Source: Stenotrophomonas africana (lineage in GTDB: Bacteria > Pseudomonadota > Gammaproteobacteria > Xanthomonadales > Xanthomonadaceae). From it: a DNA stretch of 64,000 nt. Under the pieces are notes generated by a model, which was not told the DNA's origin, ran no database searches, and was given only the letters and a program-made list of their open reading frames with translations. Below, piece by piece: positions 17,744 to 27,788 of the stretch (position 1 is the first letter of the stretch; the number at the start of each line of letters is the position of its first letter). The stretch covers positions 82,525-146,524 of the forward strand of contig NZ_JABEME010000010.1 of the NCBI RefSeq assembly GCF_013004645.1. The letters are read 5' to 3'. Position numbers and translations under genes: made by a program.

Positions 17744-19000
17744 ATGGACATGCATCCGCTGCTGCAGGTCCTGTTCCAGTTCGCCTTCTACTACCCGATG
17801 GTGATGGCGTTCTTCTGGATGTCCGGCGGCCTGTACTACTACTTCCGGCGCGAGCGCCACTCGCGCCCGCGCAACGATCCGCCGTTGATGCTCGATCCCC
17901 CCTTCGCAACCGTGCTGGTGCCCTGCCACAACGAAGCGGAGAACCTGGACGATACGCTCACTGCGGTGCTGGCCCAGCGCTATCCCGCCGACTACGAAGT
18001 GATCGCCATCGATGATGGCAGCAGCGATGACACCGGCGCGCGACTGGACGCACTGGCAGCGCAGCATCCGCGGCTGCGCGTACTGCACCTGGACCGCAAC
18101 CTGGGCAAGGCCAATGCGCTGCGCATGGGTGCGCTGGCCGCGCGCTCGGAATACCTGGTGTGCATTGATGGCGATGCAATGCTGGAAGAGCATGCGCTGC
18201 ACTGGATGGTCTGGCACCTGGTCAGCGGCAACCGGGTTGGTGCAGTGACCGGCAACCCGCGCATCCGCAACCGCTCCACCCTGCTCGGACGCCTTCAGGT
18301 GGCGGAGTTTTCCTCGATCATCGGCATGATCAAGCGCGCGCAGCGCGTGTACGGGCGCATCTTCACCATCTCCGGGGTGATCGCCGGCTTCCGACGCACC
18401 GCCCTGCATCAGGTCGGCTGGTGGTCGGACGACATGGTCACTGAGGACATCGACATCAGCTGGCGCCTGCAGCGCGCGCACTGGGACATCCGCTACGAAC
18501 CCAATGCGCTGTGCTTCATCCTGATGCCGGAAACGCTGAAGGGCCTGTGGCGGCAGCGGCTGCGCTGGGCGCAGGGCGGCGTGGAGGTGATGCTGCGCCA
18601 CGCCGGTTCGCTGCTGCACTGGAAGGAGCGGCGCATGTGGGGCGTACTGCTGGAGTACGTGCTGAGCGTGATCTGGGCCTACACGATGTTGTTCATCGTG
18701 CTGCTGTGGGCACTGGGCAAGTTCATCGAACTGCCACCAGAGCTGCACATCGCCAGCCTGCTTCCGGAGTGGCATGGCGTGATCCTGGCCCTGGTCTGCC
18801 TGCTGCAGTTCGCCAGCAGTCTGATCATCGACCGGCGTTACGAAACACAGATTGGACGCAATTATTTCTGGGTCATCTGGTACCCGATGGCGTACTGGCT
18901 GATCAGCCTTTCCACCACCCTGGTGGCGCTTCCCAAGACCCTGCTGCGCCGTCGCAGCAAGCGCGCCACCTGGACCAGCCCCGACCGGGGGATCCGATGA
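17744..19000 (+). CDS. pgaC: Poly-beta-1,6-N-acetylglucosamine synthase PgaC
   Basis: A 418-residue inner-membrane family 2 glycosyltransferase that polymerises UDP-GlcNAc. An N-terminal helix (about 10-30) precedes the catalytic domain with VPCHNEAEN, IDDGSSDDT, the CIDGDA metal motif, TEDIDISW and the processivity motif QRLRW; C-terminal helices follow (about 305-330, 345-362 and 380-402). All catalytic motifs are intact. It overlaps pgaD by 4 bases (ATGA), consistent with the PgaC-PgaD synthase complex, which in E. coli is activated allosterically by c-di-GMP. Confidence 0.97.
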   Translation: MDMHPLLQVLFQFAFYYPMVMAFFWMSGGLYYYFRRERHSRPRNDPPLMLDPPFATVLVPCHNEAENLDDTLTAVLAQRYPADYEVIAIDDGSSDDTGARLDALAAQHPRLRVLHLDRNLGKANALRMGALAARSEYLVCIDGDAMLEEHALHWMVWHLVSGNRVGAVTGNPRIRNRSTLLGRLQVAEFSSIIGMIKRAQRVYGRIFTISGVIAGFRRTALHQVGWWSDDMVTEDIDISWRLQRAHWDIRYEPNALCFILMPETLKGLWRQRLRWAQGGVEVMLRHAGSLLHWKERRMWGVLLEYVLSVIWAYTMLFIVLLWALGKFIELPPELHIASLLPEWHGVILALVCLLQFASSLIIDRRYETQIGRNYFWVIWYPMAYWLISLSTTLVALPKTLLRRRSKRATWTSPDRGIR

Positions 19001-19467
19001 ACGCACAACACCCGTCCAACCGCTTCGACTCGCGGATGATCCGCAAGCCACACCATCAACCGCGCTTCCAGCGCACTGCCTGGGGATTCGTCACCCTGGC
19101 GTTCTGGGGCTTCTACTTCTACCTGTGGGCACCACTGGTGACCCTGGTGTCGTGGCTGATCGGCGGACAGCTGGCCTGGCAGCAGCTGTACGAACGGCAA
19201 AGCCAGTTCGACCCCTATGTGCTGGTGGCGCTGCCACTGATGCTGCTGTGCGCCAGCGTGCTGCTGATCGGCTGGGCCGAGTACAACCGCGCGCGCTTCC
19301 GTGGCCACGACCGGCGCCTGCCGCGGCCATTGGCCAGCCTCAATGAAGTGGCCGCTGACCTCGGGGCCAGCACCGGGCTGGCCGAGCGTCTGCTGGGCTG
19401 CAAGGCCGCCACGCTGCACATGGACGATCACGCGCGACCGATCGGCATCCGTCGCGAGGTGGTGTGA
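18997..19467 (+). CDS. pgaD: PNAG biosynthesis accessory protein PgaD
   Basis: A 156-residue protein with two transmembrane helices (about 28-55 and 75-95) and a cytoplasmic tail, as in PgaD, the partner of PgaC needed for polymerisation and c-di-GMP response. Sequence conservation in this family is low, so the call rests on topology, size and position as the fourth pga gene with an ATGA overlap with pgaC. SMAG repeats begin 13 nt after the stop. Confidence 0.85.
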   Translation: MNAQHPSNRFDSRMIRKPHHQPRFQRTAWGFVTLAFWGFYFYLWAPLVTLVSWLIGGQLAWQQLYERQSQFDPYVLVALPLMLLCASVLLIGWAEYNRARFRGHDRRLPRPLASLNEVAADLGASTGLAERLLGCKAATLHMDDHARPIGIRREVV

Positions 19468-19479
19468 CCCAGCGACCCG

Positions 19480-19579
19480 GTGGGTGCCGACCTTGGTCGG
19501 CGCTTGGGCCTGGTGGGTGCCGACCTTGGTCGGCACCGGGGTCTACCGCGAAGAGCATCCACGCATGGCGTGGATCTAC
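19480..19579. repeat. SMAG cluster between pgaD and proA
   Basis: Two near-identical stems (GTGCCGACCTTGGTCGGC, at about 19484 and 19515) and a third, ATCCACGCATGGCGTGGAT, ending in CTAC at 19579. The last overlaps the 3' end of proA and supplies its TAG stop. It lies between convergent genes. Confidence 0.9.
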
Positions 19580-20823
19580 TTGCGCGTCTGCCCTTCACCG
19601 CGCACGACAAATCGTTCGACGGTGAGTGCCTCCAGGCCCATTGGGCCGTACGCGTGCAGGCGCGTGGTGGAAATGCCGATCTCGCTGCCCAGGCCCAGCT
19701 GGCCACCGTCGGAGAAGCGCGATGAGGCATTGACCATCACCACCGCCGAGTGCAGTGCGTTGACGAAGCGCTCGGCGTGGCCGGCGTCTTCGGTGGCGAT
19801 CACTTCGGTATGGTCGGAGGTATAGCGGCGGATGTGCGCGATGGCCGCCTCGAGGTCATCAACCACGCGCACGGCCAGCACCAGGTCGAGGAACTCGGCA
19901 GCGTAGTCCTCCTCGGTCGCCGCCGTGCTGCCCGGCAGCAGCGGTTGCGCCTGCGCATCGGCGCGCAGCTGCACGCCACGCTCGCCGAGCGCCTGGGCCA
20001 CGCGCGGCAGGAACGCCTCGGCCACATCGCGGTGCACCAGCAGGGTCTCCAGCGAATTGCAGGCCGACGGACGACTGCACTTTCCGTCCACCAGCAGATC
20101 GATGGCTTTGCCGAGGTCGGCGCTGGCATCCACGAACAGGTGGCAGACACCCTTGTAGTGCTTGATCACCGGCACCCGCGCATGCTCGGCAACGAAGCGG
20201 ATCAGGCCTTCGCCGCCGCGCGGAATCGCCAGATCGATCAGCTCATGCAGCTGCAGCAGTTCCAGCATTGCTTCGCGACGCAGGTCGGTCAGCACGGTCA
20301 CCGCTGCCGGCGGTACGCCATTGGCCTGCAAGGCACCCGCCAGCGCCTGGGCGATGGCGGTGTTGGAGTGGATCGCCTCGGAGCCACCGCGCAGGATCAC
20401 GCCATTGCCGGCCTTCAGGCACAGCGCGGCCGCTTCGGCGGTCACGTTCGGGCGCGCCTCGTAGATCATTGCGATCACGCCCAGAGGCACGCGTACCTTC
20501 TGCACGCGGATGCCGTTTGGACGCACATCGTCGCGGGTGATCTGGCCGACCGGATCGGGCAGCGCAGCCACCTCACGCACGGCTTCGGCCATCGCGAACA
20601 GGCGTGCCGGGTCCAGCGCCAAGCGGTCGAGCATGGCACTGCCAACGCCCTTGTCGCGCGCGGCGGCGAGGTCACGCGCATTACCGGCCAGGATCAGCCC
20701 GGCATTCACTTCCAGTGCCTGGGCCATCGCCAGCAGCAGCGTGCGGCGCGTCGCACTGTCGAGGCCGGCAACGGTCTGGGCCGCGTCACGGCAGGCACGC
20801 GCCTGCGCTTCGATTTCGCTCAT
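19576..20823 (-). CDS. proA: Glutamate-5-semialdehyde dehydrogenase (gamma-glutamyl phosphate reductase)
   Basis: A 415-residue cytosolic enzyme reducing gamma-glutamyl phosphate to the semialdehyde, the second step of proline synthesis. The catalytic cysteine lies in [28 protein letters not shown] and the C-terminal [16 protein letters not shown] are typical. The start at 20823 (MSEIEAQ) is preferred for its GAAGGA ribosome site and family length; an ATG at 20847 overlapping the proB stop as ATGA would add eight residues. The TAG stop comes from a SMAG GTAG terminus. Last gene of the arg/pro cluster. Confidence 0.95.
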   Translation of the reverse strand: MSEIEAQARACRDAAQTVAGLDSATRRTLLLAMAQALEVNAGLILAGNARDLAAARDKGVGSAMLDRLALDPARLFAMAEAVREVAALPDPVGQITRDDVRPNGIRVQKVRVPLGVIAMIYEARPNVTAEAAALCLKAGNGVILRGGSEAIHSNTAIAQALAGALQANGVPPAAVTVLTDLRREAMLELLQLHELIDLAIPRGGEGLIRFVAEHARVPVIKHYKGVCHLFVDASADLGKAIDLLVDGKCSRPSACNSLETLLVHRDVAEAFLPRVAQALGERGVQLRADAQAQPLLPGSTAATEEDYAAEFLDLVLAVRVVDDLEAAIAHIRRYTSDHTEVIATEDAGHAERFVNALHSAVVMVNASSRFSDGGQLGLGSEIGISTTRLHAYGPMGLEALTVERFVVRGEGQTRK

Positions 20824-20843
20824 CGGGGAGTCCTTCAAACCGG

Positions 20844-22001
20844 TCATGGCAGCACCAGATCGTCGCGATGGACGACACTGCCACCGTAGTTGTAGCCCAG
20901 CACGGCCTCGATGTCGCGCGAATGGCGGCCGGCGATCCGGCGCACATCATCGGCCGCGTACTGGCTGACGCCGCGCGCCACGCAGACGCGGCCCTGTGGC
21001 GCGTTCCAGCACACCTGCACCATGTCGCCACGGCGGAACATGCCCTCCGCGCCGGTGATGCCGCCGGGCAGCAGCGAGGCGCCCTTCTCGCGCATCGCCT
21101 GCGCCGCGCCGGCATCGATCACGATCGCACCCTCGACCAGCGGCGCGTGCCGCAGCCAGTGCTTGCGGGCCGCCTCACGGCTGCGCGCGGCGTGGATACG
21201 GGTACCGAACAGGCGGTCCTGGGCCAGCGCGCGTACCACGTCACCGCTGCGGCCATTGAACAGATAGGTTTCGATGCCGAGACGACCCGCCTTGGCCGCC
21301 GCTTCCAGCTTGGTGCGCATGCCGCCGGTACCGGCGCGCGAGCCGGCGCCGCCGGCCATTGCCAGCACCTCGTCACTCAGTTCCGGCACGTCGTGCAGCG
21401 GCCGTGCGTCGGCCACGGTGCGCGGGTCGGCGCTGTACAGGCCATCGATATCGGTGGCGATGAACAGCGCATCGGCATCGACCAGCGCCGCCACCGTCGC
21501 CGCCAGGTTGTCGTTGTCGCCAAGCTTGAGCTCGTCCACCGACACGGTGTCGTTCTCGTTGACCACCGGCAGTGCTCCCAGCCGCAGCAGTTCGCTCAGC
21601 GTGGCCCGGGCGTTGAGGTAGCGGCGGCGGTTGCGCAGGTCGTCATGGGTCAGCAGCACCTGCGCCACCGGGCGCTCGAAGAAGCGTTGCCAGAGCCCGA
21701 TCAGCTGGGCCTGGCCGAGCGCGGCCAGTGCCTGCCGCGCCGCCATCGCCGCACCGGGCTCATCGGCCCGCGGCAGGATCGCGCGCCCCGCCGCAACCGC
21801 ACCGGACGACACGATCACCACCTCGCGCCCGGCCAGTACATTGGCCGAGACGAACTGGGCCAGGCCCAGCGCGTGGCGCGGCGACAGGCCACCGCCATCA
21901 GCCGCCAGCAGGCTGCTGCCGACCTTCAGCACCGCACGCCGCCATGGCGGCAGCGCTTGTTCGGGGAACGGCGAGGCGACGTGGGCAGCGTGCTGGATCA
22001 T
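20844..22001 (-). CDS. proB: Glutamate 5-kinase (with PUA domain)
   Basis: A 385-residue enzyme phosphorylating glutamate at the start of proline synthesis. The amino-acid kinase domain (about 20-265) has [29 protein letters not shown] and [10 protein letters not shown]; a C-terminal PUA domain (about 295-375) follows, as in E. coli ProB. It follows a YciI-like gene by 11 nt and is coupled to proA. Placing proBA behind argH puts two glutamate-derived pathways in one transcript. Confidence 0.96.
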   Translation of the reverse strand: MIQHAAHVASPFPEQALPPWRRAVLKVGSSLLAADGGGLSPRHALGLAQFVSANVLAGREVVIVSSGAVAAGRAILPRADEPGAAMAARQALAALGQAQLIGLWQRFFERPVAQVLLTHDDLRNRRRYLNARATLSELLRLGALPVVNENDTVSVDELKLGDNDNLAATVAALVDADALFIATDIDGLYSADPRTVADARPLHDVPELSDEVLAMAGGAGSRAGTGGMRTKLEAAAKAGRLGIETYLFNGRSGDVVRALAQDRLFGTRIHAARSREAARKHWLRHAPLVEGAIVIDAGAAQAMREKGASLLPGGITGAEGMFRRGDMVQVCWNAPQGRVCVARGVSQYAADDVRRIAGRHSRDIEAVLGYNYGGSVVHRDDLVLP

Positions 22002-22012
22002 CGGTCAGGCTC

Positions 22013-22276
22013 TCAGCGGGTATTCCATTCGTGCACGGTCAGGTCGGAGGCCTGCATCGTCACCAGCGGATCGGTGGCGATGATGGCCTGCGCCTGCGCC
22101 AGGCTGTCCACGTTGCACAGCACATAGGCACCACCGCTGCCATCGGCGAAACCACCGGTCAACTGCAGCTTGCCCTGTGCCTGCAACGCGTCGAGGAATT
22201 CGCGGTGCGGCTGCACCGCTGCGTCGTTGAAGTCCGGCCGGCGCATGGCCATCACCAGGTAGACGGTGCCCGCCAT
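22013..22276 (-). CDS. YciI family protein
   Basis: An 87-residue protein of the YciI/YCII fold (ferredoxin-like alpha-beta barrel): the N-terminal strand TVYLVMAMRRPDF, PHREFLDALQAQGKLQLTGG and the central AYVLCNVDSLAQAQAIIATD are typical. The function of most YciI proteins is unknown. It overlaps the argH stop by one base (TGATG) and precedes proB by 11 nt, so it is an embedded member of the arg/pro operon. Confidence 0.82.
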   Translation of the reverse strand: MAGTVYLVMAMRRPDFNDAAVQPHREFLDALQAQGKLQLTGGFADGSGGAYVLCNVDSLAQAQAIIATDPLVTMQASDLTVHEWNTR

Positions 22277-23571
22277 CAGGACAGCGCCTGCCAGCGCGCG
22301 TGCAGCTCGTCCAGGCGCAGATCGGCGGCCGAACCCGGCGACACACGCGCGGCCAGGCTGCCTTCCGGCGTGCGTCCTTGCCCTGCGCTGTCGGCACCGG
22401 CTGCAGCGGCCTTGTAGGCCTCACGGAACGGTACACCGGCCACGGCTGCTTCCACGGCGACGTCGGTGGCATACATGCCCGAGTCGATCGCTGCGCGCAG
22501 CCGGTCGTCACGCCATTCCAGATTGGCCAGCAGCGCCGGCAGCAGCTCCAGTGCGGCGAGGCCACGGCCGAAACCGTGGAAGATGGCGCCCTTGGACGAC
22601 TGCAGGTCGCGGTGGTAGCCCGACGGCAACGACAGCAGCTGCTCGATCTCGGTGCGCGCAGCGGCCACGCTGGCGTGGGTGGCACGCATCAGCTCGATCA
22701 CGTCCGGGTTGCGCTTGTTCGGCATGATCGAACTGCCGGTGGTGTACTGCGCCGGCAGCGCGACGAAACCGAACTCGGCGCTGGTGAACAGCGACAGGTC
22801 CCAGGCGATGCGGCGCAGGTCCAGGGTCGCGCCACCCAGTGCTTCCAGTGCGGCCAGCTCGAATTTGCCGCGCGACAGCTGTGCATAGATCGGCGAGATC
22901 TGCATGCGCGCGAAACCGAGCGCGGCCGTGGTGTGTTCGCGGTCCAGCGGCAGGTTCACGCCGTAGCCAGCGGCGGTGCCAAGCGGATTGGCGTCAACCA
23001 GTGCATGGGTGTCGCGCGCGCGGATGGCGTTGTCGATGAACGCCTCGGCCCAGCCGGCCCACCACATGCCGGCCGAGGACACCACGGCACGCTGGATGTG
23101 GGTGTAGCCGGGAACCGGCAGGTCTTTCTCGGCCTGTGCGCGGTCCAGCGCGACCTTGGCCACCTCGGCGCTGAGCTGCGCCACGCGCTGCAGCTTCTCC
23201 TTCAACCACAGGCGGGTGGCGACCAGGATCTGGTCGTTGCGGCTGCGGCCGGTGTGGATCTTGCGGCCGGCATCGCCGAGGCGTTCGGTCAGGCGCGCTT
23301 CGATCGCCGAGTGGCCATCTTCGTACTGCGTATCCAGCACGAAACGGCCTTCGCGGAAGTCCTGCGCCAGGATCTCCAGTTCGCGCAACAGGCCTTCCAG
23401 CTCGTCGGCGCTGAGGATGCCGATGTGCTGCAGGCCCTGCGCATGCGCGGCGCTGGCGGCGATGTCATGCAGGAAGAACTCGCGGTCGAGGATCACGTCA
23501 TCGCCAGCGAGGAAGGTCTGGATCTGGGCGTCGACAGCAACGCCGGGCTTCTGCCAAAGAAGGTCTGCCAT
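22276..23571 (-). CDS. argH: Argininosuccinate lyase
   Basis: A 431-residue fumarase-superfamily enzyme releasing arginine and fumarate from argininosuccinate. The signature [12 protein letters not shown] is present, as are TGRSRND and the HSAIE segment. The ATG at 23571 (MADLLWQK) has a GGAG site; the longer upstream frame is not homologous. It follows argC with a 20-nt gap and ends overlapping the YciI gene. Last step of arginine synthesis in this cluster. Confidence 0.95.
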   Translation of the reverse strand: MADLLWQKPGVAVDAQIQTFLAGDDVILDREFFLHDIAASAAHAQGLQHIGILSADELEGLLRELEILAQDFREGRFVLDTQYEDGHSAIEARLTERLGDAGRKIHTGRSRNDQILVATRLWLKEKLQRVAQLSAEVAKVALDRAQAEKDLPVPGYTHIQRAVVSSAGMWWAGWAEAFIDNAIRARDTHALVDANPLGTAAGYGVNLPLDREHTTAALGFARMQISPIYAQLSRGKFELAALEALGGATLDLRRIAWDLSLFTSAEFGFVALPAQYTTGSSIMPNKRNPDVIELMRATHASVAAARTEIEQLLSLPSGYHRDLQSSKGAIFHGFGRGLAALELLPALLANLEWRDDRLRAAIDSGMYATDVAVEAAVAGVPFREAYKAAAAGADSAGQGRTPEGSLAARVSPGSAADLRLDELHARWQALS

Positions 23572-23591
23572 GGGGGCTCCGGAATACGTGT

Positions 23592-24545
23592 TCAGTGCGG
23601 GATCGACGTCAGTTCGTCGATGCCCAGCGCGAGGTTGAGGTTCTGCATGGCCTGGGTGGCCGCGCCCTTGAGCAGGTTGTCCAGGGTCGCCACCACGACG
23701 ACCCGCTTGCCGCCCGGGGCCAGGGTGAAGCCACCGACCTGGGCACCGTGGCGGCCGGCGATGCGGCTGACCCACGGCGCTTCATCCACCACTTCGATCA
23801 GGGGTTCGCCGGCGTAGGCCTGCTGGAAGCGCTCGACGATCTGTTCGCGGGTCTGCACGTGGTTCAGCCACAGGTTGGCGGTAAGCGTGATGCCACGGAA
23901 ATGCGGCGCAACATGCGGCATGAATTCAACCGCCACGCCCAGCTGCACCGACACCTCGCGCTCATGCACGTGGTTGGTCAGCGCGTACGGCATCAGGTTG
24001 TCGGCCAGCAGTTCGACGTTGTTCTTGTCCGACGGCGTGGTACCGGCACCGGAATAGCCGGAGACACCGAAGCACTGCGGCGGACCGGCCAGCAGGTCCA
24101 GCAGCGGATGCACCGCCAGCTGCATCGCCGTGGCATAGCAGCCCGGGTTGCTGATGTGTTTCTGTCCGTTGTAGCGGCCGCGGGTCAGCTCCGGCAAGCC
24201 GTAGTACCAGCTGTTGTCGAAACGGTAGTCGGCGGAGAGGTCGACGATGACGGTGTCCGGTTTCGCGGTTTCAAGCGCGGCCACGAACGGTGCGGCCAGG
24301 CCATTGGGCAGGGCCAGGATCACCGCGTCTACGCCCTTGGCCGCCACCGCGTCGGCGTCCAGGTTTTCGTACTGCAGCTCGCCCTGGAATTCCGGGTGGT
24401 GGTCGGACAGGCGCTGCCCGGCGCGCTCGCGCGAGGAGACGAAAGCCAGTTTCAGCCGTGGGTGGGCGGCCACCAGCTTGATCAGCTCGGCGCCGGTATG
24501 GCCGCGGGCACCGACGATGCCCAGGGTGAAAGTCGAATCGTTCAT
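23592..24545 (-). CDS. argC: N-acetyl-gamma-glutamyl-phosphate reductase
   Basis: A 317-residue NADPH-dependent enzyme making N-acetylglutamate semialdehyde. The N-terminal Rossmann motif is [12 protein letters not shown], and the catalytic cysteine is in SNPGCYATA. The start ATG at 24545 overlaps the stop of the upstream acetyltransferase gene (ATGA). It belongs to the short ArgC type common in bacteria. argD, needed for the next step, is not in the window. Confidence 0.95.
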   Translation of the reverse strand: MNDSTFTLGIVGARGHTGAELIKLVAAHPRLKLAFVSSRERAGQRLSDHHPEFQGELQYENLDADAVAAKGVDAVILALPNGLAAPFVAALETAKPDTVIVDLSADYRFDNSWYYGLPELTRGRYNGQKHISNPGCYATAMQLAVHPLLDLLAGPPQCFGVSGYSGAGTTPSDKNNVELLADNLMPYALTNHVHEREVSVQLGVAVEFMPHVAPHFRGITLTANLWLNHVQTREQIVERFQQAYAGEPLIEVVDEAPWVSRIAGRHGAQVGGFTLAPGGKRVVVVATLDNLLKGAATQAMQNLNLALGIDELTSIPH

Positions 24546-25144
24546 GCGTGACTGTCCAGGCGGTACTGCAGGTGGCGCTTCACGCCCTGCCATTCCGCAT
24601 CGATGATGGAGAAGATGACGGTGTCGCGCGGCGTGCCGTCGGCATGCCGCTTGTGGTTGCGCAGCACGCCGTCCTGCTTGGCGCCGAGGCGGGCGATGGC
24701 AGTGCGCGAGGTGGCGTTGAACCAGCTGGTTTCCAGCACCACGCTGATGCAGCCCAGCGTTTCGAAGGCGTGCTGCAGCAGCAACAGCTTGGCTTCGGTG
24801 TTGGCGCCGGTACGCTGCACGCGCGGCGCATACCAGGTGTAGCCGAGGCTGAGTTTCGGCACACCGGCATCCATGTCATAGAAACGGGTACTGCCGACGA
24901 TTCCGCCAGCCGCATCACGGATCACGAACGGCAGCACCTTGCCTTCGCTCTGCGCCTGCAGCGCGGCCCGCACATAGGTCTCGGCCTGTTCCGGCGACGG
25001 CACCTGGGTGTACCAGAGCTGGTCCAGGCCGCTGCCTTCAAGCGCATCGCGCAGGCCGGGCACGTGTTCCATCTGCAGCGGCTGCAGGGTTACGTGCTGG
25101 CCGCGCAGGGTAGGAACCGTGTTCCAGGCATCGAGGTTGCTCAT
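24542..25144 (-). CDS. GNAT family N-acetyltransferase (RimJ/RimL type) in the arg operon
   Basis: A 200-residue acetyltransferase of the Acetyltransf_3 type: [23 protein letters not shown] at the N-terminus, then [12 protein letters not shown], and [21 protein letters not shown], which resembles the peptide N-acetyltransferase motif for acetyl-CoA binding. It lies between argB and argC, 3 nt after the argB stop and coupled to argC. The fused synthase next door already makes N-acetylglutamate, so its substrate is unclear; acetylation of an arginine intermediate or of an antibiotic or peptide is possible. Confidence 0.8.
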   Translation of the reverse strand: MSNLDAWNTVPTLRGQHVTLQPLQMEHVPGLRDALEGSGLDQLWYTQVPSPEQAETYVRAALQAQSEGKVLPFVIRDAAGGIVGSTRFYDMDAGVPKLSLGYTWYAPRVQRTGANTEAKLLLLQHAFETLGCISVVLETSWFNATSRTAIARLGAKQDGVLRNHKRHADGTPRDTVIFSIIDAEWQGVKRHLQYRLDSHA

Positions 25145-25147
25145 TGC

Positions 25148-26476
25148 TCAGCCCTGCAGGCTCGGGGTGCGCTGCGCGCAATGATCGACATAGGTCTTGA
25201 TCCGGTCGATGCCATCGGCACCGAACCAGAACACCTTCCACTGATCCTGCTTGTAGCAGCCATCGGACTCGGCGTAGTAGAAGTGATTGATCGGGTTGCC
25301 ATGGCGCGAGCGCCAGAACAGCTGCGGCGTTTCTTCCAGCATCACGTTCCAGACCGCACGGCCGAGGCCTTCGCCCTGTGCGTCGTCGAGCACGGCGAAC
25401 TTGTCGAGGTACACGCCTTCAGCTTCATCAGTGAGGATGACCGCGGTGCGGTAGTTCTCGCTGACGTAGGCGCGCAGCAGCCTGGTCTTCTGGAAATAGT
25501 CCGGCACCAGGGTGCGGCCGAAGCTGGATTCGATCAGGCCCTTCAGGCGCGGCAGGTCCAGTTCGTCCCAAGCGGTGGCGCGCAGCACTTTTTCGCCCTT
25601 GCGCACCAGCGTGCCCGAGCCCTTGTGGGTGAACAGTTCCTTGGCCAGGTCGGCCGGACGCGTGATCGACACCGACGATTCCAGCGGCAGGCGATCGAGC
25701 AGATCCTTGATCTGTTCGATCTTCACCTTCATGCCGCCGTGGATCCACGGCTGCGCGATCAGGTGGTCGTACTCGGTGGACAGGTTGATCGAATCGATCA
25801 CGTTGCCCTGCTCGTCCAGCAGGCCGCCGGTACCGGTCAGGAAGATGATCTTGTATGGCTGCAGTTCCTGCACCAGTTCGTTGGCGGCGAAGTCGGCGTT
25901 GACGTTGAGGATCTGGCCGCCTGCGGTCTCACCCAGGCTGGTGATGACCGGGATCGAACCGGCGCGCAGGCTGGCTTCGATCGGCGCCAGGTTGACCTTC
26001 TTCACCTCACCGACCAGGCCGTAGGTGTCCACGTCCAGGTACTCGGCCTCGAACACACCACCGGTGATGGAGGTGGCACGCGCACCGTTCTGCTGCAGCG
26101 CCTCGACCAGGCGCAGGTTGGACTGCTGGAACACCCGGCGCACGATCGCCAGCGCTTCCGGCGAAGTCACGCGCAGGCCGTTGACGGTCTGCTTCTCGAT
26201 ACCGGCGGCCGACAGTTCGGCATCCAGCTGCGGGCCGGCGCCGTGCAGCACGATCGGGGTCAGCCCGACTTCCTGCAGGAACGACAGCGAAGAGGTCAGC
26301 GCGTCGAGGTCGTCGCGCAGCACCGCGCCGCCGACCTTGACCACGGCGAAGCGCTTGGCATCCAGCTGCGAAAAGCGCTTGAGGTACTGGCTGATCTCCT
26401 TCGCGCTGGCCATGCTGGAGAGCAGGCGCACGATGGTCTGGCGGGTCTGGCGGTGGGGCTGGAGGGCAGGAGACAT
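25148..26476 (-). CDS. argB: Bifunctional N-acetylglutamate synthase/kinase (NAGS-K)
   Basis: A 442-residue fusion. The amino-acid kinase domain (about 40-285; [39 protein letters not shown]) is followed by a NAT/GNAT domain (about 290-435; [48 protein letters not shown]). This is the architecture of Xanthomonas NAGS-K, close to vertebrate NAGS, which both acetylates glutamate and phosphorylates the product. It explains the absence of a separate argA or argJ here. It probably starts at 26476 or at the internal Met (MASAKEI); the first 21 residues are uncertain. Confidence 0.93.
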   Translation of the reverse strand: MSPALQPHRQTRQTIVRLLSSMASAKEISQYLKRFSQLDAKRFAVVKVGGAVLRDDLDALTSSLSFLQEVGLTPIVLHGAGPQLDAELSAAGIEKQTVNGLRVTSPEALAIVRRVFQQSNLRLVEALQQNGARATSITGGVFEAEYLDVDTYGLVGEVKKVNLAPIEASLRAGSIPVITSLGETAGGQILNVNADFAANELVQELQPYKIIFLTGTGGLLDEQGNVIDSINLSTEYDHLIAQPWIHGGMKVKIEQIKDLLDRLPLESSVSITRPADLAKELFTHKGSGTLVRKGEKVLRATAWDELDLPRLKGLIESSFGRTLVPDYFQKTRLLRAYVSENYRTAVILTDEAEGVYLDKFAVLDDAQGEGLGRAVWNVMLEETPQLFWRSRHGNPINHFYYAESDGCYKQDQWKVFWFGADGIDRIKTYVDHCAQRTPSLQG

Positions 26477-26551
26477 TTCGGTTTCGTCACAGGCGGCGGT
26501 CGCCGCGTTGCAGTTCCACCCGGCCAGGGCCGGGCGGCGTTGTGGGGTCGA

Positions 26552-27640
26552 TCAGGCGCCGGCGGCGATGATGCGGTGCACGGCGTCGGTGTAGCGCTGC
26601 AGCTGGTCCAGCGTCACGAACTCATCGGCGGTGTGGGCCTGGGCGATGTCACCCGGGCCGAACACCAGCGTGGTGTAGCCACCGGCCGAGAACAGCGAAG
26701 CTTCGGTCCAGAAGTCCACCGCGTTGCCGATCGGCAGGTCCAGTGCATCGGCCACGTCGCGCGCCAGCAGGCGGCGATTCTCGGCTTCGGCGATGTCACC
26801 GGCCGGCAGGCTGGGGCCACGGAAGGTTTCGGTGAACAACGCCGCTTCCGGTTCGGCGAAACCGGCGAAGGTCGCCAGCAGGCCATCGATGTCCATCGAC
26901 GGCAACGGGCGGAAGCCGAACCGTACTTCGGCAGCCGGTGCGATCATGTTGGCCTTGATCCCACCTTCGACGCGACCGATGTTGAAGCGCAGGCCGGTCA
27001 GCCCGCCGAAGCGCGCCGAAGCCAGCGATTCCACGTGGTCCAGCGCACGGTTGCCCCAGCGCATGGCCTGATGCAGCGCACTGGCGGCCGCATCCTGCTT
27101 GCCCGAAGCATGCCCGGCACGGCCGGCAAACTGCATCAGCACCGAGCTGATGCCACGGTGGGCCAGCACGGCCTCGCTCATGGTCGGCTCGGCCACCAGC
27201 ACCGCTTCGTATGGCAGGCCACGGGCCAGGAACGCGGCGATGCAGCGCGGATCGTTGGCTTCTTCGTCGCTGGAGAACAGGAAGGCGGCATCGCCATCGC
27301 TGGCGTTGGCCGCCGCCACCAGCGCAGCGGCCGCGCCCTTGATGTCACACACGCCCAGACCGACCACACGGTCGTCCAGGCGGCGCATCACAAGAGGGTC
27401 GGCACTCCAGTGCGGCGAGTCCGGCACGGTATCCAGGTGCACGTTGAACAGGTACTTCGGCGTCCCGCGCACGGCGTACAGGCTGACTGCGCCCGCGCCA
27501 TGGTCGATCACCTCGACGTTGAAGCCGGGCAGGTTCGCGCGCAGGTAATCGAAGATGCCACCGGTGGTGATCGCACGCGGCGGGTTGCGGGTATCGAAGG
27601 ACACCAGGGCCTGCAGGTGATCGAGCGTCTGTTCAAGCAT
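26552..27640 (-). CDS. argE': N-acetyl-L-citrulline deacetylase (ArgE', M20 family)
   Basis: A 362-residue M20 metallopeptidase-type deacetylase. Metal ligands are visible in NVHLDTVPD, GLGVCDIKGAAA and FSSDEEAND, and the lid domain begins near GISSVLMQFAGRAGHASG. General annotation would be acetylornithine deacetylase, but the acetylornithine carbamoyltransferase in the same operon makes N-acetylcitrulline, and the Xanthomonas homologue acts on that compound. The ATG at 27640 is favoured over one 33 bp upstream because the latter lies in a SMAG-rich leader. Confidence 0.9.
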   Translation of the reverse strand: MLEQTLDHLQALVSFDTRNPPRAITTGGIFDYLRANLPGFNVEVIDHGAGAVSLYAVRGTPKYLFNVHLDTVPDSPHWSADPLVMRRLDDRVVGLGVCDIKGAAAALVAAANASDGDAAFLFSSDEEANDPRCIAAFLARGLPYEAVLVAEPTMSEAVLAHRGISSVLMQFAGRAGHASGKQDAAASALHQAMRWGNRALDHVESLASARFGGLTGLRFNIGRVEGGIKANMIAPAAEVRFGFRPLPSMDIDGLLATFAGFAEPEAALFTETFRGPSLPAGDIAEAENRRLLARDVADALDLPIGNAVDFWTEASLFSAGGYTTLVFGPGDIAQAHTADEFVTLDQLQRYTDAVHRIIAAGA

Positions 27641-27662
27641 GAAACAAAGATCCTGTGGAATT

Positions 27663-27729
27663 CCGCCGGGCATGGCCCGGCGCTACCGTGATGCGTCTGG
27701 TGGAGAGCCCCCTTCTTGTTGAAGGGGGC
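27663..27729. repeat. SMAG stem plus GC hairpin between argG and argE'
   Basis: The stem CGCCGGGCATGGCCCGGCG ends in CTAC at 27686. A separate perfect 9-bp hairpin, GCCCCCTTC-TTGTT-GAAGGGGGC, spans 27707-27729. Neither has a T run, so transcript processing or stability is more likely than termination. Confidence 0.75.
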
Positions 27730-27788
27730 GCGCCAACGGCGCAGGGTTAAGGTGGAATGCGCGGGAGACGCGCGCGCAATTCAATCGC

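Noticed and set aside
24548..27691. A plus-strand open frame of over 1,000 codons opposite argC-argB-argE'
   Set aside because: It is antisense to well-supported genes and its protein is a low-complexity mix of Gln, His, Arg and Gly, as expected when GC-rich codons are read on the wrong strand. There is no ribosome site and no recognisable domain.
27707..27729. Intrinsic terminator between argG and argE'
   Set aside because: The 9-bp stem has no T run on either strand, and the downstream genes need transcription from the same promoter unless another exists.
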